A stretch of DNA of 64,000 nucleotides from Sequoia sempervirens (lineage: Eukaryota; Streptophyta; Pinopsida; Cupressales; Cupressaceae). The translations under genes were made by a program, and so were the position numbers. The stretch's first letter is position 1; each line of letters opens with the position of its first letter. Positions 1 to 10,959 of this stretch are shown here, one piece after another. The stretch covers positions 486,697,151-486,761,150 of the forward strand of contig VDFB02270651.1 in NCBI GenBank assembly GCA_007258455.2. The letters are read 5' to 3'. The notes under the pieces were generated by a model, which was not told where the DNA came from, did no database searches, and saw only the letters and a list, made by a program, of their open reading frames with translations.

Positions 1-679
1 TTTTCCAGTGAAACCCATCTCGTCAGATTTTCCAGAATCAACAAACTTGCTGCCCCTATTTTTGGGGGTTTTTCCCAAAAAGTTTTAGAATCAAAATTCT
101 GAGGAACTGGGCTTGTTTAGCATTGAAGCACAAACAAAACCCATGTGCCAGACTTTTTCCAAAAAAATACTTCTCAGCAAGGCGCTATTTTTAGGGGTTT
201 TTCAGAAGTTGTCTAAACATATTTGTGTTTACAGTCAATAGGTGAGTTCTTCTTCACAGAATGACAATTTGGCATCCTTGGGCTCCAATTGAACAACCAT
301 ACCTTGCACCAACAACTCTCCAACCAGATCTTACACACATTGCTGGAGAGCAAATGGACATCATCAGCAGTCTGTAGATCTTTATCTTTGAAAAGAATAC
401 ATCTCCTGCTCAGTGGAGAGCTGCAACCGTAGCAATTACTCTAGATGAAGAAGAAAGGTTGATCTTGTAGTAGAAAGACCAATATTACCACCTCCCACAT
501 GGTAGTAAGCACCTTGGCTTGCCAGCTGCATAGAGGTCATTCCAAGCACGGAGCCACAAAAGTTACCAAGAGCAATAGCTTGTCCAAGAAGAGATGTGTC
601 ATCAAAGCATTAACTATTCGGAAATGGAAGAAGTCAACACATGGATCAAGGAGTTGTTGACCAAAAATGCTGAAGTGTG
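1..679 (+). pseudogene. Leader and internal remnant of unrecognised LTR element (plus copy)
   Basis: Bases 1-260 match, on the opposite strand, the stretch 10960-11300 just upstream of the long minus-strand frame. Shared blocks include ACAAAACCCAT, GGCTATTTTTAG (with one extra base here) and ACAGTCAATAGG in the same order. This is therefore the leader of a second copy of the same family, cut by the window start. Bases 260-679 hold short open pieces, for example around 390-465, but no domain I recognise and no long frame, so most of the internal region has been deleted. It leads directly into the LTR-like block from about 680. The homology is read from the sequence; the family assignment is inference. 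Confidence 0.5.
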
Positions 680-1140
680 AAAAGACACCTAGGAAGGACG
701 TCCTACCTTCCAATTGGCATTTATGGTACTTTAAGTTGACTTGATGCCTCATTCCAAGTCAACTCAAGAAGGCATTAAATGTAGTTGGAGTTAACTTGAT
801 GTCCCTTTCCAAGTTAACTCCATATCCCTTAAATCATGCATTGTCAGATCCCACTGATTAACGATGTCTAATCGGCTTCCATGATTTTTGGATCTTAGAT
901 TTGGATCCACTAAATGTGGATGACTATTTTGGAGGGATACTTACATTAAAGTTCACCTTTTGTTTACTTTCAGTCAACTGAAGTAGTTGCTAGATGACTC
1001 TTTGTTTACTTTCAATTAACTGAAGTAGTCTTCCAGTTAACTACTTGTTCCCCCTTTTTAGGAATAAATCTTGCTAATTGATTGGCAAGACCTCATTGTT
1101 AACTCAAGGAGATTTTGGGGTTTCCCACTCCTTTGAGTTC

Positions 1141-1148
1141 TATAAATA
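1141..1148 (+). promoter_or_regulatory. TATA box of family Y LTR-like block
   Basis: TATAAATA followed by AGAGC is conserved in the inverted copy at 7603-7610, with similar flanks on both sides. This is consistent with an LTR promoter. Transcription would start about 25-30 bases downstream on the plus strand. Confidence 0.5.
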
Positions 1149-1424
1149 AGAGCCTTGGGCTCATTGTTTGTTTAACTTTTACTTGCTATGCAAAATTGCT
1201 GCGCCATTGTTGCCAACAACTTTGAAAGTGAATATTTTTTCACTCTTGGATGAGCGTTCGTTGGTTGATTGTAATTGTGCATGATTTCGTGCCTTTGCTA
1301 TCCCAACCTTTGTAATTCGTTGGTGAAGCTTGAAGAAGAATATCAGAAGGCGCTTGCATTTTGATCTACCTATTTGAGTTATTTCCACGTCTTGTATCAA
1401 ATAGCTTGTCGTTTCATTTCCCTC

Positions 1425-1640
1425 CTCGGATAGGGGTTCCTCCTTGGATATTTGTCATTAACAATTATAGTTTGTTGTTGTTTACTGTATTGTCCTTCAA
1501 TCTATACTTCGGATAGGGGTTCTTCCTCCTTAGCAAGCTTGTCGGCCAAGACATCGTTAATTTGTTGTTTCTTGTAAAATGTTTCCTAGCCCATACCTCG
1601 GATAGGGGTTCCTCCTCCTTGGCAAGTCTTAGATCTAGTT
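1425..1640 (+). repeat. Imperfect 83-89 bp tandem repeat
   Basis: The core CGGATAGGGGTTC starts at 1427, 1510 and 1599, giving spacings of 83 and 89 bases. Each core is followed by CTCCTTGG or a close variant. The inverted copy of this block carries an unrelated-looking array with a spacing of exactly 89. Confidence 0.8.
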
Positions 1641-2080
1641 TACCATAAAGAGCGTTTGCTTGTACCAACCTTATCTCAACATATATCCGAGAGTTCAGAG
1701 CCTCATCCATATTCTTAGGAGACGACAAATTCAGGTGATCCAACCAAATCCATTCCCGCTCCTTTACCCTCATGCTCTGTTTATCTTGAAGGTATTAAAT
1801 AGATTAAAAGCTAGAATAGTCATAGTTAAGAACTGCAGAAACTAGAGAAAAAGCTTAGCCACGGTGCATTGTGTTTGTGCACCCTTGTGTCCTACCGCTG
1901 AAGTACAAAAAGATAGGAATCTTAGTTTACCATTCCCTTCCTTATGCATTGCTTTCAGCAGAGAGGGACTTCTCCTCTTTAAATAATGAAGAAGTGAACA
2001 TTGCAAAACATTTGAAATAGCTAAACGTTTACAATCAGCACTCCAGAGGTGCTAATTTAAACACCAACAAAGTGGATGTT

Positions 2081-3092
2081 CTTTGTAAGGGTTTTCATTC
2101 TTACAAAGCAAATGAAGAACGCGGGTTCAACCTATGTGTTTCTCCAAAATAAATTCCAATCATAAACAACAAAGACTTTTCAAAGCACTTTATACTCCTT
2201 CGAAAAGCCCACACCCACCTTGGGAAAAGAAAACACTTTATTTAGATTTGATAAATTCCCATGTCTCCTCATTAAGGCGTCCAGTTTTTAAACTCAATTA
2301 AATTTAACTTTTAAACAATCCTTATGTCTCCAAAAGGCCTTTTAATGGTCACCTTTACAATAATGCTAAGTTAAATATTTAATTTAATTTATAATATTGA
2401 CATTATTTTAAACTTTCCCCAGGCCATAAAAAAACACCAAGTAAGCATTAAATGCCATAATTGAACACCCACAAATTGACACAAAATTGCCAAGTCGGTG
2501 TTGAGGAGGTGGCTTACTAAAAATAGTAAGTACTAGACCAAGTGCTCGAAAAATTTCTAGAGAGTGCTAGAAAGATACTTCAATAATCCTGAACTCACTA
2601 CCACACCAAGAAATTACATGGTCTCCAAGACTTGAGGAGTCCCCTAACCACACTACATTTTCCTACAGGTACTCGAGGAATAGGCTAATCCTAACAACAC
2701 TGCCATAGCTTAGGAAGGGGGCATTACACTAACCTCAATGATCTTGGGGAGCAAAAAAATCTCTTGGAAACTCTCCTTACATCCAATATCAATCAATGAT
2801 CCAATTAACCAAAACTAAAATTAAAAGTACAAGAAAAGGGTCTAGTTAGGGTGAAACCAAGGTGGGGAATCAAGACGATAATGCCACATTCTACAAACAT
2901 TAGAAATAACCATGAGAAATAAAAAAATCGTAGGAAAGGAAGATAGACTTGATGAAGGCATGCACCTAATCTGAATTACACAAAAGGGGACCAAACCTCT
3001 CTAAACCAATTACTATGAAAGAGAATACAAGATTTAGTGATATCCATGGGATAATCTTAGGACTTAGTAGGCATGCCTAGATGACCTTAGTG
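2081..3092. other. Unassigned stretch between mobile elements
   Basis: I see no coding frame or RNA gene. The stretch includes a perfect palindrome CTTACTAAAAATAGTAAG except for its centre (2513-2530), a motif that also occurs in three LTRs further right. It may contain old LTR remnants on the minus strand, with TATTTAAAG-like sequence near 1980-1990 in that sense. It ends at the target duplication AGAGT (3093-3097). Confidence 0.4.
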
Positions 3093-3097
3093 AGAGT

Positions 3098-3585
3098 TGT
3101 TAGTGTTTTGTAGTGTTAGGATGTATTTCCCTAAGAGAAATTTAATCAAAGGCAAGTTGGCCTTTCTTTTTGTAAAACAAATATTATATTTGCTAGGTCA
3201 GCCCTAGAAGAGAGCTCGCCTATCTTGCTATATAAAGGAGAAAGTGTCTCCACTTTAATCATCAATTTCATTCCATTCAAAGTTTGAATCCCTTCAGCAG
3301 AAAGTTCACTTTCAAGAACAGTAGATTCGCTTCAAGGAGAAGTGTTATTATTTTGTAGTTAAGGAAATCACACTATCTTCAAGTGCAGATTCATTGTATG
3401 AGATTCGGCCTTCCTAGGGCCTGATTTTGAGTGCTATTTCTGCACTTATTTTTCTGATGTATAAGAGAATATCTTGCTGGGTTTTTCTCCCTCGAGTAGG
3501 AGGGTTTTCCCAAGGTAAATTCGGTGTTCATTATTCTCTATGTTGTATTTTCTACTTATTTGCATTTATGATCCTAAAATTAACA
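3098..3585 (+). repeat. 5-prime LTR of copy A
   Basis: Starts TGTTAGTG and ends AAATTAACA. TATATAAA at 3229-3236 is a likely TATA box, so U3 is about 150 bp and most of the LTR is transcribed. In the 3-prime LTR this TATA box reads TATTTAAA. Confidence 0.95.
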
Positions 3586-3597
3586 TGGCATCAGAGC
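3586..3597 (+). promoter_or_regulatory. Primer-binding site, initiator Met tRNA type
   Basis: TGGCATCAGAGC lies directly after the LTR end. The usual plant site is TGGTATCAGAGC, so there is one difference. Confidence 0.9.
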
Positions 3598-4453
3598 AAG
3601 TTTAGGAAATATCTAATCTGATTTAACTAAGCATTAGTGTCAGGTTTACAAGTTGATGAATTCTCTTTGATAGCCATTTCATCCTTTGAAATCGATATTA
3701 ACTAGAAGATCGACCAAGGAAGCAGGTGTCGAGTAAAGACAAGTGTTGACTCAGGGGAGGAGTCAAAGGTGTCAAGTATATAAAGGAACAACTTAGATTA
3801 TAATCTGGACAATACTCCTAAGAGACTATCAAAGGGATTGAATATTTATACATAGCATCAAAGATAATAAATCAACATATAGTAGCTCATCTTGAGGGCT
3901 GACTGATCTTTCCAAGGCCAAATGTGACAGTAGGAGATCAAAACGTGAAGTTCTGGAACTACTGTGAATTTATCAAGTTAGGGCATAACATTTCCAGATC
4001 TAAAAATAAGCTATTTGGAGGAGCAAATCCACAGCAGAAACACAGGGTACATCATTGGGTGAAGATGATGATTTTCGGGAGGAGAAAAATGGCTACAACT
4101 GAATCAACTATGATAAGTTCTATTATGTACTTTAATTGTTCTTTCTAATGATATTAGCTAGATGACTGCAGGCTTCATTTGTATCAGGGTAGTTTGATTT
4201 TATGAACTATTCCTAATCTCTTTAAAATGTAGGATGGATCAACGAGAAAAAGGATGATGGATTAATTATCAAAGATTACATAAGGAATTCAAAGGGAGGA
4301 AGAGCTTGAGGCATCCTATGAGGGAGTCATGTCGGCCAGAGAAATGAACAAACATGGAGACATAGCTTGCAGCCATGGGACTAATTTGGTGGCACATAAC
4401 TCTCATGATTCCTCACTGGAGACATCTCTCAAGGGCACAAGGTTGGGTTAGCC

Positions 4454-4865
4454 TTGGATGGAGAGTTTGCATCAACAAAGAAGATTGAGAAATATGAAGA
4501 CACTAAAAGAAGGTACAAAAAGAATCATGTCCTCCTGATTTGGAATAGCAGTCTATGGTTCTTGCATGGTCAACTATTGGCAGCCCTAGAAAGGATTGTT
4601 GAAAACAGTGAGGTTCCTATCAAAGATCATTGGAGAAAACATGCTAATGGCTATTGGATTGAGAGCTGTGAAAGAAAAATAGTTTTCGGTTCTTTATGAG
4701 TTGGGTAAAACAATGACATGTCTGGGAAGAGGACTAAGGTTTTGAGATCTGTCAATGGAGGGGAGTTCACTTCCAGAGGATTTTTATAATCTCTATATTG
4801 AGGCAGGGATCAAGAGGGAGTTTTGTGTTCAACAAAATGGAGTCCTATGACACGGGGAACTAGAG
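4454..4865 (+). pseudogene. Copia integrase core fragment in copy A
   Basis: An open frame starts at 4454 and includes LLIWNSSLWFLHGQLLAALE. Beyond its stop near 4697, the same strand encodes a recognisable Ty1/copia integrase tract, LRSVNGGEFTSRG (about 4744-4783), and then in another frame EAGIKREFCVQQNGV (about 4800-4850). In copia integrases the residue before NGGE is a catalytic aspartate of the DDE triad; here the codon is GTC (4751-4753), valine. No upstream zinc finger or downstream RT is visible. The same fragment with the same substitution exists in the minus-strand copy, so this is an ancestral dead fragment and not a working enzyme. Confidence 0.8.
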
Positions 4866-5223
4866 TGACTCTCTGAGAAGAAATGAAAGTGTCAACTAAG
4901 TGGGTTGCAGTGTTGCAAGGCCAAGTGCTAAGTCTTTGGAAGACCTCTTCAGCTACAGAAAACATAATTGCTCAAGGAAATCAATCTTATTTTGACATTG
5001 GTAGCACCACAAACCTATTCAGAATAGGGTGATCTAGGATGAGGTCGAGGAGGACTAAATCCTAGACTCTCACAAGTAAGTTAAAGGTGCTTCTAGGAGT
5101 AGTGCCAGAAGTGTGTGCTAGAAACCGTTCCTCTAAGGTAAGCATTGCAGACAATCTTGGATGAGGAGGTCAGGAGATTGGTGTGGGTACTTGGAGGTCT
5201 AGAGGGAGTCACAACATCATAAA

Positions 5224-5485
5224 GTGAAATATGAGGTGAAAGCCCTTGTAGTGTATATTTCTCTGAGATGGAGAATTATGAAGTGAAAGCCCTTGTAGTG
5301 TATATTTCTCTGAGACGGAGAAATATGAGGTGAAATCCCTTGTAGTGTATATTTCTCTGAGATGGAAAAATATGAGGTGAAAACCCTTGTAGTGTATATT
5401 TCTATGAGACGGAGAAATATGAGGTGAAAGACCTTGTAGTGTAAATTTCTTTGAGACTGGGAAATATGAGGTGAAAGCCCCTGTA
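5224..5485 (+). repeat. 47-bp tandem array before the polypurine tract (copy A)
   Basis: About five and a half units of 47 bases, each with AAATATGAGGTGAAAGCCC and TTGTAGTGTATATTTCTCTG or a close variant. The last unit diverges after GAAAGCCC. Copy B carries the same unit (24807-24950, reverse sense), showing that the array is a family trait. Confidence 0.9.
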
Positions 5486-5586
5486 CAAGATCACATCTCT
5501 GAGACTGAGCTATTTTTTCCACAATTGGGTGTAGCCATTATGGACATCATGTTGAGAGACTCCATGACAAGGACATTTGAGAATAC

Positions 5587-5605
5587 CTCCCTCGCTAAGA
5601 GGGAG
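5587..5605 (+). promoter_or_regulatory. Polypurine tract region of copy A
   Basis: TAAGAGGGAG directly precedes the 3-prime LTR and is conserved in copy B. It would prime second-strand synthesis. Confidence 0.75.
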
Positions 5606-6093
5606 TGTTAGTGTTTTGTAGAGTCTAGAGGTATTTCCCTAAGATAAATTTAATCAAAGGCAAGTCGACCTTTCTTTTTGTAAAAGAAATATTATATTTT
5701 CTAGGTCAGCCCTAGAAGAGAGCTTGCCTAGCTTGCTATTTAAAGGAGAAGGTGTCTCCACTTTAATCATCAATTTCATTCCATTCAAATTTTGAATCCC
5801 TTCAGCAACAGGTTCACTTTCAAGAACAATAGATTCGCTTCAAGGAGAAGTGTTATTATTTTGTATTCAAGGAAATCACACTATCTTCAAGTGCAGATTC
5901 ATTGTATGAGATTCAACCTTTCTAGGGCTTGATTTTGAGTGCTATTTCTAGACTTATTTTTCTGATGTATAAGAGAATATCTTGTTGGGTTTTTCTCCCT
6001 CGAGTAGGAGGGTTTTCCCAGGGTAAATTCGGTGTTCATTGTTCTCTCTGTTGTATCTTCTACTTATTTGCATTTCTGATCCTAAAATTAACA
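5606..6093 (+). repeat. 3-prime LTR of copy A
   Basis: Same length (488 bp) and same termini as the 5-prime LTR, and followed by target duplication AGAGT at 6094-6098. Confidence 0.95.
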
Positions 6094-6098
6094 AGAGT

Positions 6099-6839
6099 AA
6101 ATAATGTCTCTTGAAAACTCCCCTTACATTCAAGATGATTGATCCTCTACGTATTAGCTATGTTGTTGGAAATGGCAAGAATCAGACTAAATGAGAGTGG
6201 GAGAAAAAGCGAGATTGATAGGGTATGCCATTGCCACTCCAAAAACCCTATGGAATGTACCCAAATGGTATCTAGGGTGGCAAGGATGTATTTTTTCCAC
6301 CTCATGACATGCACAAGTGCTCCCAATCATGCCCAAAGCCCAATGTGAATTTTTCAAACAAAAGAAAAAAATTATAACTTTAAAAATGCCCTTTAAAATC
6401 CTACAAAACCTTAAAATGTTAAGGACAACCTTAAAATGACCAATATCATTAATTTCAAATTACAGATCACAAAAACAACCATGGGATTGACAATAAGAGC
6501 TCATATAGTTAACCTCTGTGCTATGAATGATCTAGGAAATAAAGTTTGTCAAGGGGCAAATAAGGGGTTGCCAAAGGAAAAAATTATGGAATATATTAGA
6601 CAGCAAAAAAAAACCTAATGTCATTAATAAAGAAAAATTAAAATCTCATCCTTTAGTGAGGAAAGGATCAAAGAAGCTACCTACGAGGTCTCCTTCAGTA
6701 GTGATTGCCCCACATCCTTTGTTGGAGACACTATCAACTCAAGAAGATCCCTCTATTTCTTCCCACAAAAAAAGGCCCATCGTGTTCACCCCAAATTTTG
6801 ATTCGCAAATTACTTTTAACTTTTACGTTTTGTTGGCGT
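6099..6839. other. Unassigned stretch
   Basis: Short open frames at 6436-6618 and 6656-6841 on the plus strand have no recognisable domain and no neighbour supporting them. The right edge meets the conserved end of the minus-strand family Y block. Confidence 0.4.
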
Positions 6840-7173
6840 AACAACTAGCACCTCTGGAGTAAGAGATGGTATAGACAGCTATGCACACTACGCAATGAGT
6901 GCTCTTCAAATTAGGAGGGGAAGCTCCCTTGTTGTGCTTGAAAAAATTGCTTTGAAAAGGAAAGTAAACTAAACTATATCCTATCTTTTTGTCTCAGCTG
7001 TAAGAGGTACAAGGCTTTCTCGAAAACTATATACATTGCAGCTAAGTATTTTCTAGTTTCGTAGATTACTAACTACAACTAGGATAATTACTTAAATTCT
7101 ATCCAGTTTCCTCAAGAAAACAGAGCATGAGGAAATGGAGCAAGGATGACTATCTGACGATAAACAAGTGTAG

Positions 7174-7440
7174 ATTCTCAACTTGAAGGCAAGGTGGCAC
7201 ATCTATCAGCTCAATCTAAACAAGTTTATTGGAAACAACAATATATGATAAATTGAATACTGATTCTCAACTTGAAGGCAAGGTGGCACATCTATTAGCT
7301 CAATCTGAATAAGTTTATTATCCACACACATCACATGATAACCAAGTACAAATTCTCAACTTGAAGGCAAGGTGGCACATCTACCAGCTCAATCTGGACA
7401 AGTTTATTGAACAAAAAATAGATTTGATCTAACTAAGGAA
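7174..7440 (-). repeat. 89-bp tandem repeat, three units
   Basis: ATTCTCAACTTGAAGGCAAG starts at 7174, 7263 and 7352, spaced exactly 89 bases. Each is followed by a conserved GTGGCACATCTA and AGCTCAATCTG-like tract. A degenerate partial unit occurs near 7532. Confidence 0.9.
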
Positions 7441-7602
7441 AGAATTCACCATTATAATTGCATGAAACCCAAGTGGCATAAAAATTCATCATAATAGCAA
7501 AAACGCATGAACAGATATAGAATGAGCAATATTGAAGGCAAGGTAGGCACAACATATATTTCTCTCTTGTGCAAAAGTTATGTACAAATGAGCAAAAGCT
7601 CT

Positions 7603-7610
7603 TATTTATA
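7603..7610 (-). promoter_or_regulatory. TATA box of family Y block, minus copy
   Basis: TATAAATA on the minus strand, at the same relative place and with the same flank (AGAGC) as 1141-1148. Confidence 0.5.
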
Positions 7611-7964
7611 GACATCGAAAGGTGTAGGGAACCCTAAAACCACCTTGAGTCAACTACAGTCTTGCAATGCATGCAAGATTTATTGCTAAACCCTAATAAA
7701 GGAAACTATACAGTTAACTGGAAAGCTACCATTAGTTAACCAAAACATCTAATCTAAAAATGGACAATTGTGCAAGCATGCACATCCTTATTGAAAGCAT
7801 GTTAACTGGAACACTACCATCAGTTAACGTAAACCCTAAATATAACTCCAAGTGAATAAAGCTGATCTCAGAATAGATATGCATGGGATAAGATAGCGAG
7901 TTAACTTGAAAGGGTAACGCCAAGTTTAACTCTTGTGTGTAAAGTCTATTCTAAGAGGTGGGAA

Positions 7965-10914
7965 CTAAAGTCTACTGATCGTGATCTCGAGCAACCAATC
8001 CCTCAATGAGATTTTTAACTGCATCACTATCTGGAGCTCTGATACTCTATCAAAGAATGCTATGCCTGCACAGCATGTCCTCACCAGCTGTGATCTGGGA
8101 CTAAAGTTCACCCCTACTCCTTGTTGCTTCATCAAACAACACTGACATGACTGTAAGCTGATTAATCTTATAGCCAATGGTCTCCCCACTAAAAATAGTA
8201 TGAATGAGTGCCTGGAGCTCTGATTGAACATTAGTAAGCTCAACATACGCACCACCCTCGATTTGATATCAGCACGGTAAGCGAGATACTAAGGTCTTCA
8301 CAAACCGGAGTGCACTAGTAACGTGCTCTCTACTCTCAGCCAACTCTGACGTGATAGTCCCCTCTATCTTTGCCTTGAAAACCAACTGTGTTTTCCAAGA
8401 GTAGCTAGCTTCTCTATCTTCTACATCTGTGACTAATTCATATGCCATACTCAGATGAGCAATCATAATCTCATCTCGGGGTCTGTTAATTGCCATGTTT
8501 GGCTCCTCATCCTGGAGATGTAGATGGAGCTCTCATGCATTGTACCATAACTGATATAACCTTGTAAGCATAGAACGACCTCTAGTAATGAACTCCTCCT
8601 CCCACTCATCCAAATGCTTTCCATATTCAACTAAATGATTAAGTTTAATTTTTTCTACTGGAGGCTCAAGCATCGGCAGGAGTGTGGCGATGACATCTGA
8701 CCTGTGTACAAGGCTAGAAATGTACTGATGAAACTATCTAATTTCATCCTTGAGGGCTGCCTTATCCTCTCTATCTTTCAACATTTTATCCTTGGTACTG
8801 TCTGTAGCAACTTGTAGGAGATCAACCTGAGTCTGACTTGTGCTATGACCAAGGTTGACTGTAATAACCTCAAAGTCCTGAGATTCTATCTCATCTAAGA
8901 TTTTCCCCTGTGGAGGTATAGTAGTCTTGACAATAATCTCCATGTCAGTATTCCTCTCCATGTGGACCATGTTCTTGATCCTCTTGTATGGCGTATCCTG
9001 ATAAACTTGATCAAAATCTGAATGATTAAAAACATAGGATGGCTGCCTCCTCTTCCTTCCCAGTTGATTTTCAATCCAAGACTGGTCTCGGCTAATGCTA
9101 CTAGAAGGATCTGTTCTAGCAATAGGAGGTTGTGATGAGAGTGAATATGTAGAAGAACTATTGTGAGATGGGGAGTCTAAATCCAATTCAATATGAATTG
9201 GAGCTGGTGATTGCTCCAGAACTGGTGTAGGAACTTGAGGCTGAACCTCAAGCACTAGCGAACTCTAAACTGGCCTTTGAATTGGCTCTATGATAGGCTA
9301 TATCTCAAGCTTTGTATGTGTATCAGTGGAAAGTGCCTTGCCTTTTGAATTGTTTGGTGCTTGACCTTTCTTAGGAGGGTTACTCCTTTTCTTCTGTTTA
9401 GGTTTTGATGAGAAAGGTAACAAAGGATCCACCATTGGTGGCTCTACTCTAGGCACACTTACCCTCCTGGTCTTCTTGCTGTCGAGGTAAAGTATATTGT
9501 TTTGAATAACTCTACTTGACCTCTCATTTACTATTGCATACTCCTTGGCATACCAATCAACTACTGGCAGCCGCTGTGTGTCAACCTGCTCTCTAAAAAA
9601 CTGAAGAAGAACTTCTCCCTCATCATCTAATAAACCTCCCACATCTTCTGATAAGAAAACAAAAATCTGTGAGAGAGAGAAGCAGCCATAACTATGTCTG
9701 TAAACCTCAAAGTTGTCCATGCAATTTTCCCAATATTCCTCCATAGAAGGCTCATGATATGCGCGTCCAACAAGGCGAGTTGTGTAATGACCCCAAAGAT
9801 CATAAGCACGAGCCTCGACAAGATACTTGAGATGATACCTCTCGAGCTCCTCTCCTGCAATTTTAGCATCAACTGTCGTCTTGCACTAATACATTCCAAA
9901 CTGAAAAGGAAAGTTGGCAATTGGTCTATGCTTGCAGCGTAAAAGGCGATGAACATCATGCAGCTGCCTCAAGAACTCCATAAAAACTATCTTATCCGAA
10001 GGATAACGTGGAAGCATAGCTAGATTTCCTATAAATCCATATACTCAGATGTAGGTGTATGTCAGGAACTGAATAAACCAATCTGCCCAACCATCCATCA
10101 TTGTTCTAGCAAATGCTGAGATACGAATGTGCAACTCTTGGTCCAAATTTCTCACTGTATAAGTTAAGAAAGCCTCGTGAACACGCTTGAAATGACGTTC
10201 AGCCTTAGTGAACTCAAGCTGATCATAATAGTGATAGACTTTTTGAACACTAAGAATGCCCGTGATGTTTAGTCCTCAAAACTAACCCTGATAAGCAATC
10301 AAGTACACGAGATAAGAACACATGTGAAACTCATGAGAAACTAAGAAACCAGTGATTTGCTTGTGGATAACATCGCTGATGAAGGATGCCTAGTCATAAT
10401 GCTCCTGCCTAGATATGATGCGACCAATGATGTAATACATCCAGGGATGGAAAACATTTGCATGTGATTGACCTGAGACACGATTCACGAGTGTAATTAG
10501 AATCGAACACTCATCCTTGCACTCACCACGACCCACATTGTTTGGAAATCTGTTCTTCGCTTGCTTTAACCATCTTTCTACCATTTTACTCTGGCACTTG
10601 TCCACATCAGCATTGAATGCATGCTCGCACTGCTCCATAGACATAACTAGACTATTCAGGTGCTAAGGTATACCAAAACTTCTTTCAATGTCCAAAGGCT
10701 TGAGACTACAAATAACTCGTCCATCTACTGACACTATCTCACGAGTAGCAAAGTTGTAATGCTTAATACAAGACATCACAAACTCAATACAATGAACGAA
10801 GATAGGTATGGAAGCTGCCTCCAATAACCCGGACTGTTGAATGTTTTGTATAATCGAACCTCTGATCTTGACTAGATCTAGAACTGCTTCTGGCAACACC
10901 TTATGAAGATTCAT
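7965..10914 (-). pseudogene. Long decayed ORF of unknown function, about 880 codons
   Basis: Open pieces starting at 10914, 10644, 9744, 9255 and 8496 on the minus strand all lie in one reading frame down to 8269, then the frame shifts into the piece ending at 7965. In-frame stops, for example at 10663-10665 and 10390-10392, are TAG where CAG would restore sense. The first two thirds look globular (FVHCIEFVMSCIKHYNFATR, then VDGRVICSLKPLDIERSFGI). Near 9300-9400 there is a lysine-rich stretch with KPKQKKRSNPPKKGQ, then a Ser/Pro-rich linker, then a charged helical C-terminal part. I see no gag, protease, RT, RNase H or integrase motif. The layout only loosely recalls plant transposon-associated domains that contain a GIP-type motif; that is a guess. 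The leader upstream and the LTR-like block downstream make it the internal ORF of an RT-less element. Confidence 0.6.
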
Positions 10915-10959
10915 CTCAACTATCCTGATGAAGTCGTGAGTAAGGACTGATTTGGTCCT

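Larger units (their letters stand above)
680..2080 (+). repeat. LTR-like block, family Y, plus copy
   Basis: This block recurs inverted at about 6840-7960. Matching landmarks run in the same order: GTTAAC-rich hairpins (735-763, 790-818), a TATA box with TATAAATAAGAGC, repeats of about 83-89 bp, a shared tract ACAGAGCATGAGG near 1775, CCTATCTTTTTGT near 1910, and ACTCCAGAGGTGCTA near 2043. A promoter-like half followed by a transcribed half and a common end is what an LTR would show. I found no target duplication or primer-binding site, so a conserved 3-prime untranslated region of the same element is the alternative. Both edges are approximate. Confidence 0.5.
3098..6093 (+). mobile_element. 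Complete 3.0-kb non-autonomous LTR retrotransposon (copy A)
   Basis: Two direct LTRs of 488 bp (3098-3585 and 5606-6093) begin TGTTAG and end TTAACA. They are flanked by the 5-bp target duplication AGAGT (3093-3097 and 6094-6098). A primer-binding site complementary to initiator methionine tRNA follows the first LTR, and a purine-rich tract precedes the second. By hand count the LTRs differ at about 33 of 488 positions, so the insertion is old. The roughly 2.0-kb internal region holds only a copia-type integrase fragment and a tandem array, with no gag or RT seen. A second copy of the family is at 24009-26996 on the minus strand. It could only have moved with enzymes from another element. Confidence 0.95.
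6840..7960 (-). repeat. LTR-like block, family Y, minus copy
   Basis: Inverted homologue of about 680-2080, with all landmarks in the same relative order: GTTAAC hairpins (7713-7740 and 7801-7828 in plus coordinates), TATAAATAAG (7601-7610), an 89-bp array (7174-7440), ACAGAGCATGAGG near 7120 and CACCTCTGGAGT near 6850. It directly follows, in the minus sense, the long unrecognised frame ending near 7965, so it sits at the 3-prime end of that element. It is either the 3-prime LTR or a conserved 3-prime untranslated region. No target duplication was found. Confidence 0.5.

Noticed and set aside
537..1773. Several minus-strand ORFs of 71-102 codons
   Set aside because: They lie antisense to the plus-strand LTR-like block and cross its tandem repeats, with no domain; chance frames.
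8034..8050. GAGTATCAGAGC-like primer site on the minus strand
   Set aside because: It falls inside the coding frame of the unknown ORF and has no LTR end next to it.
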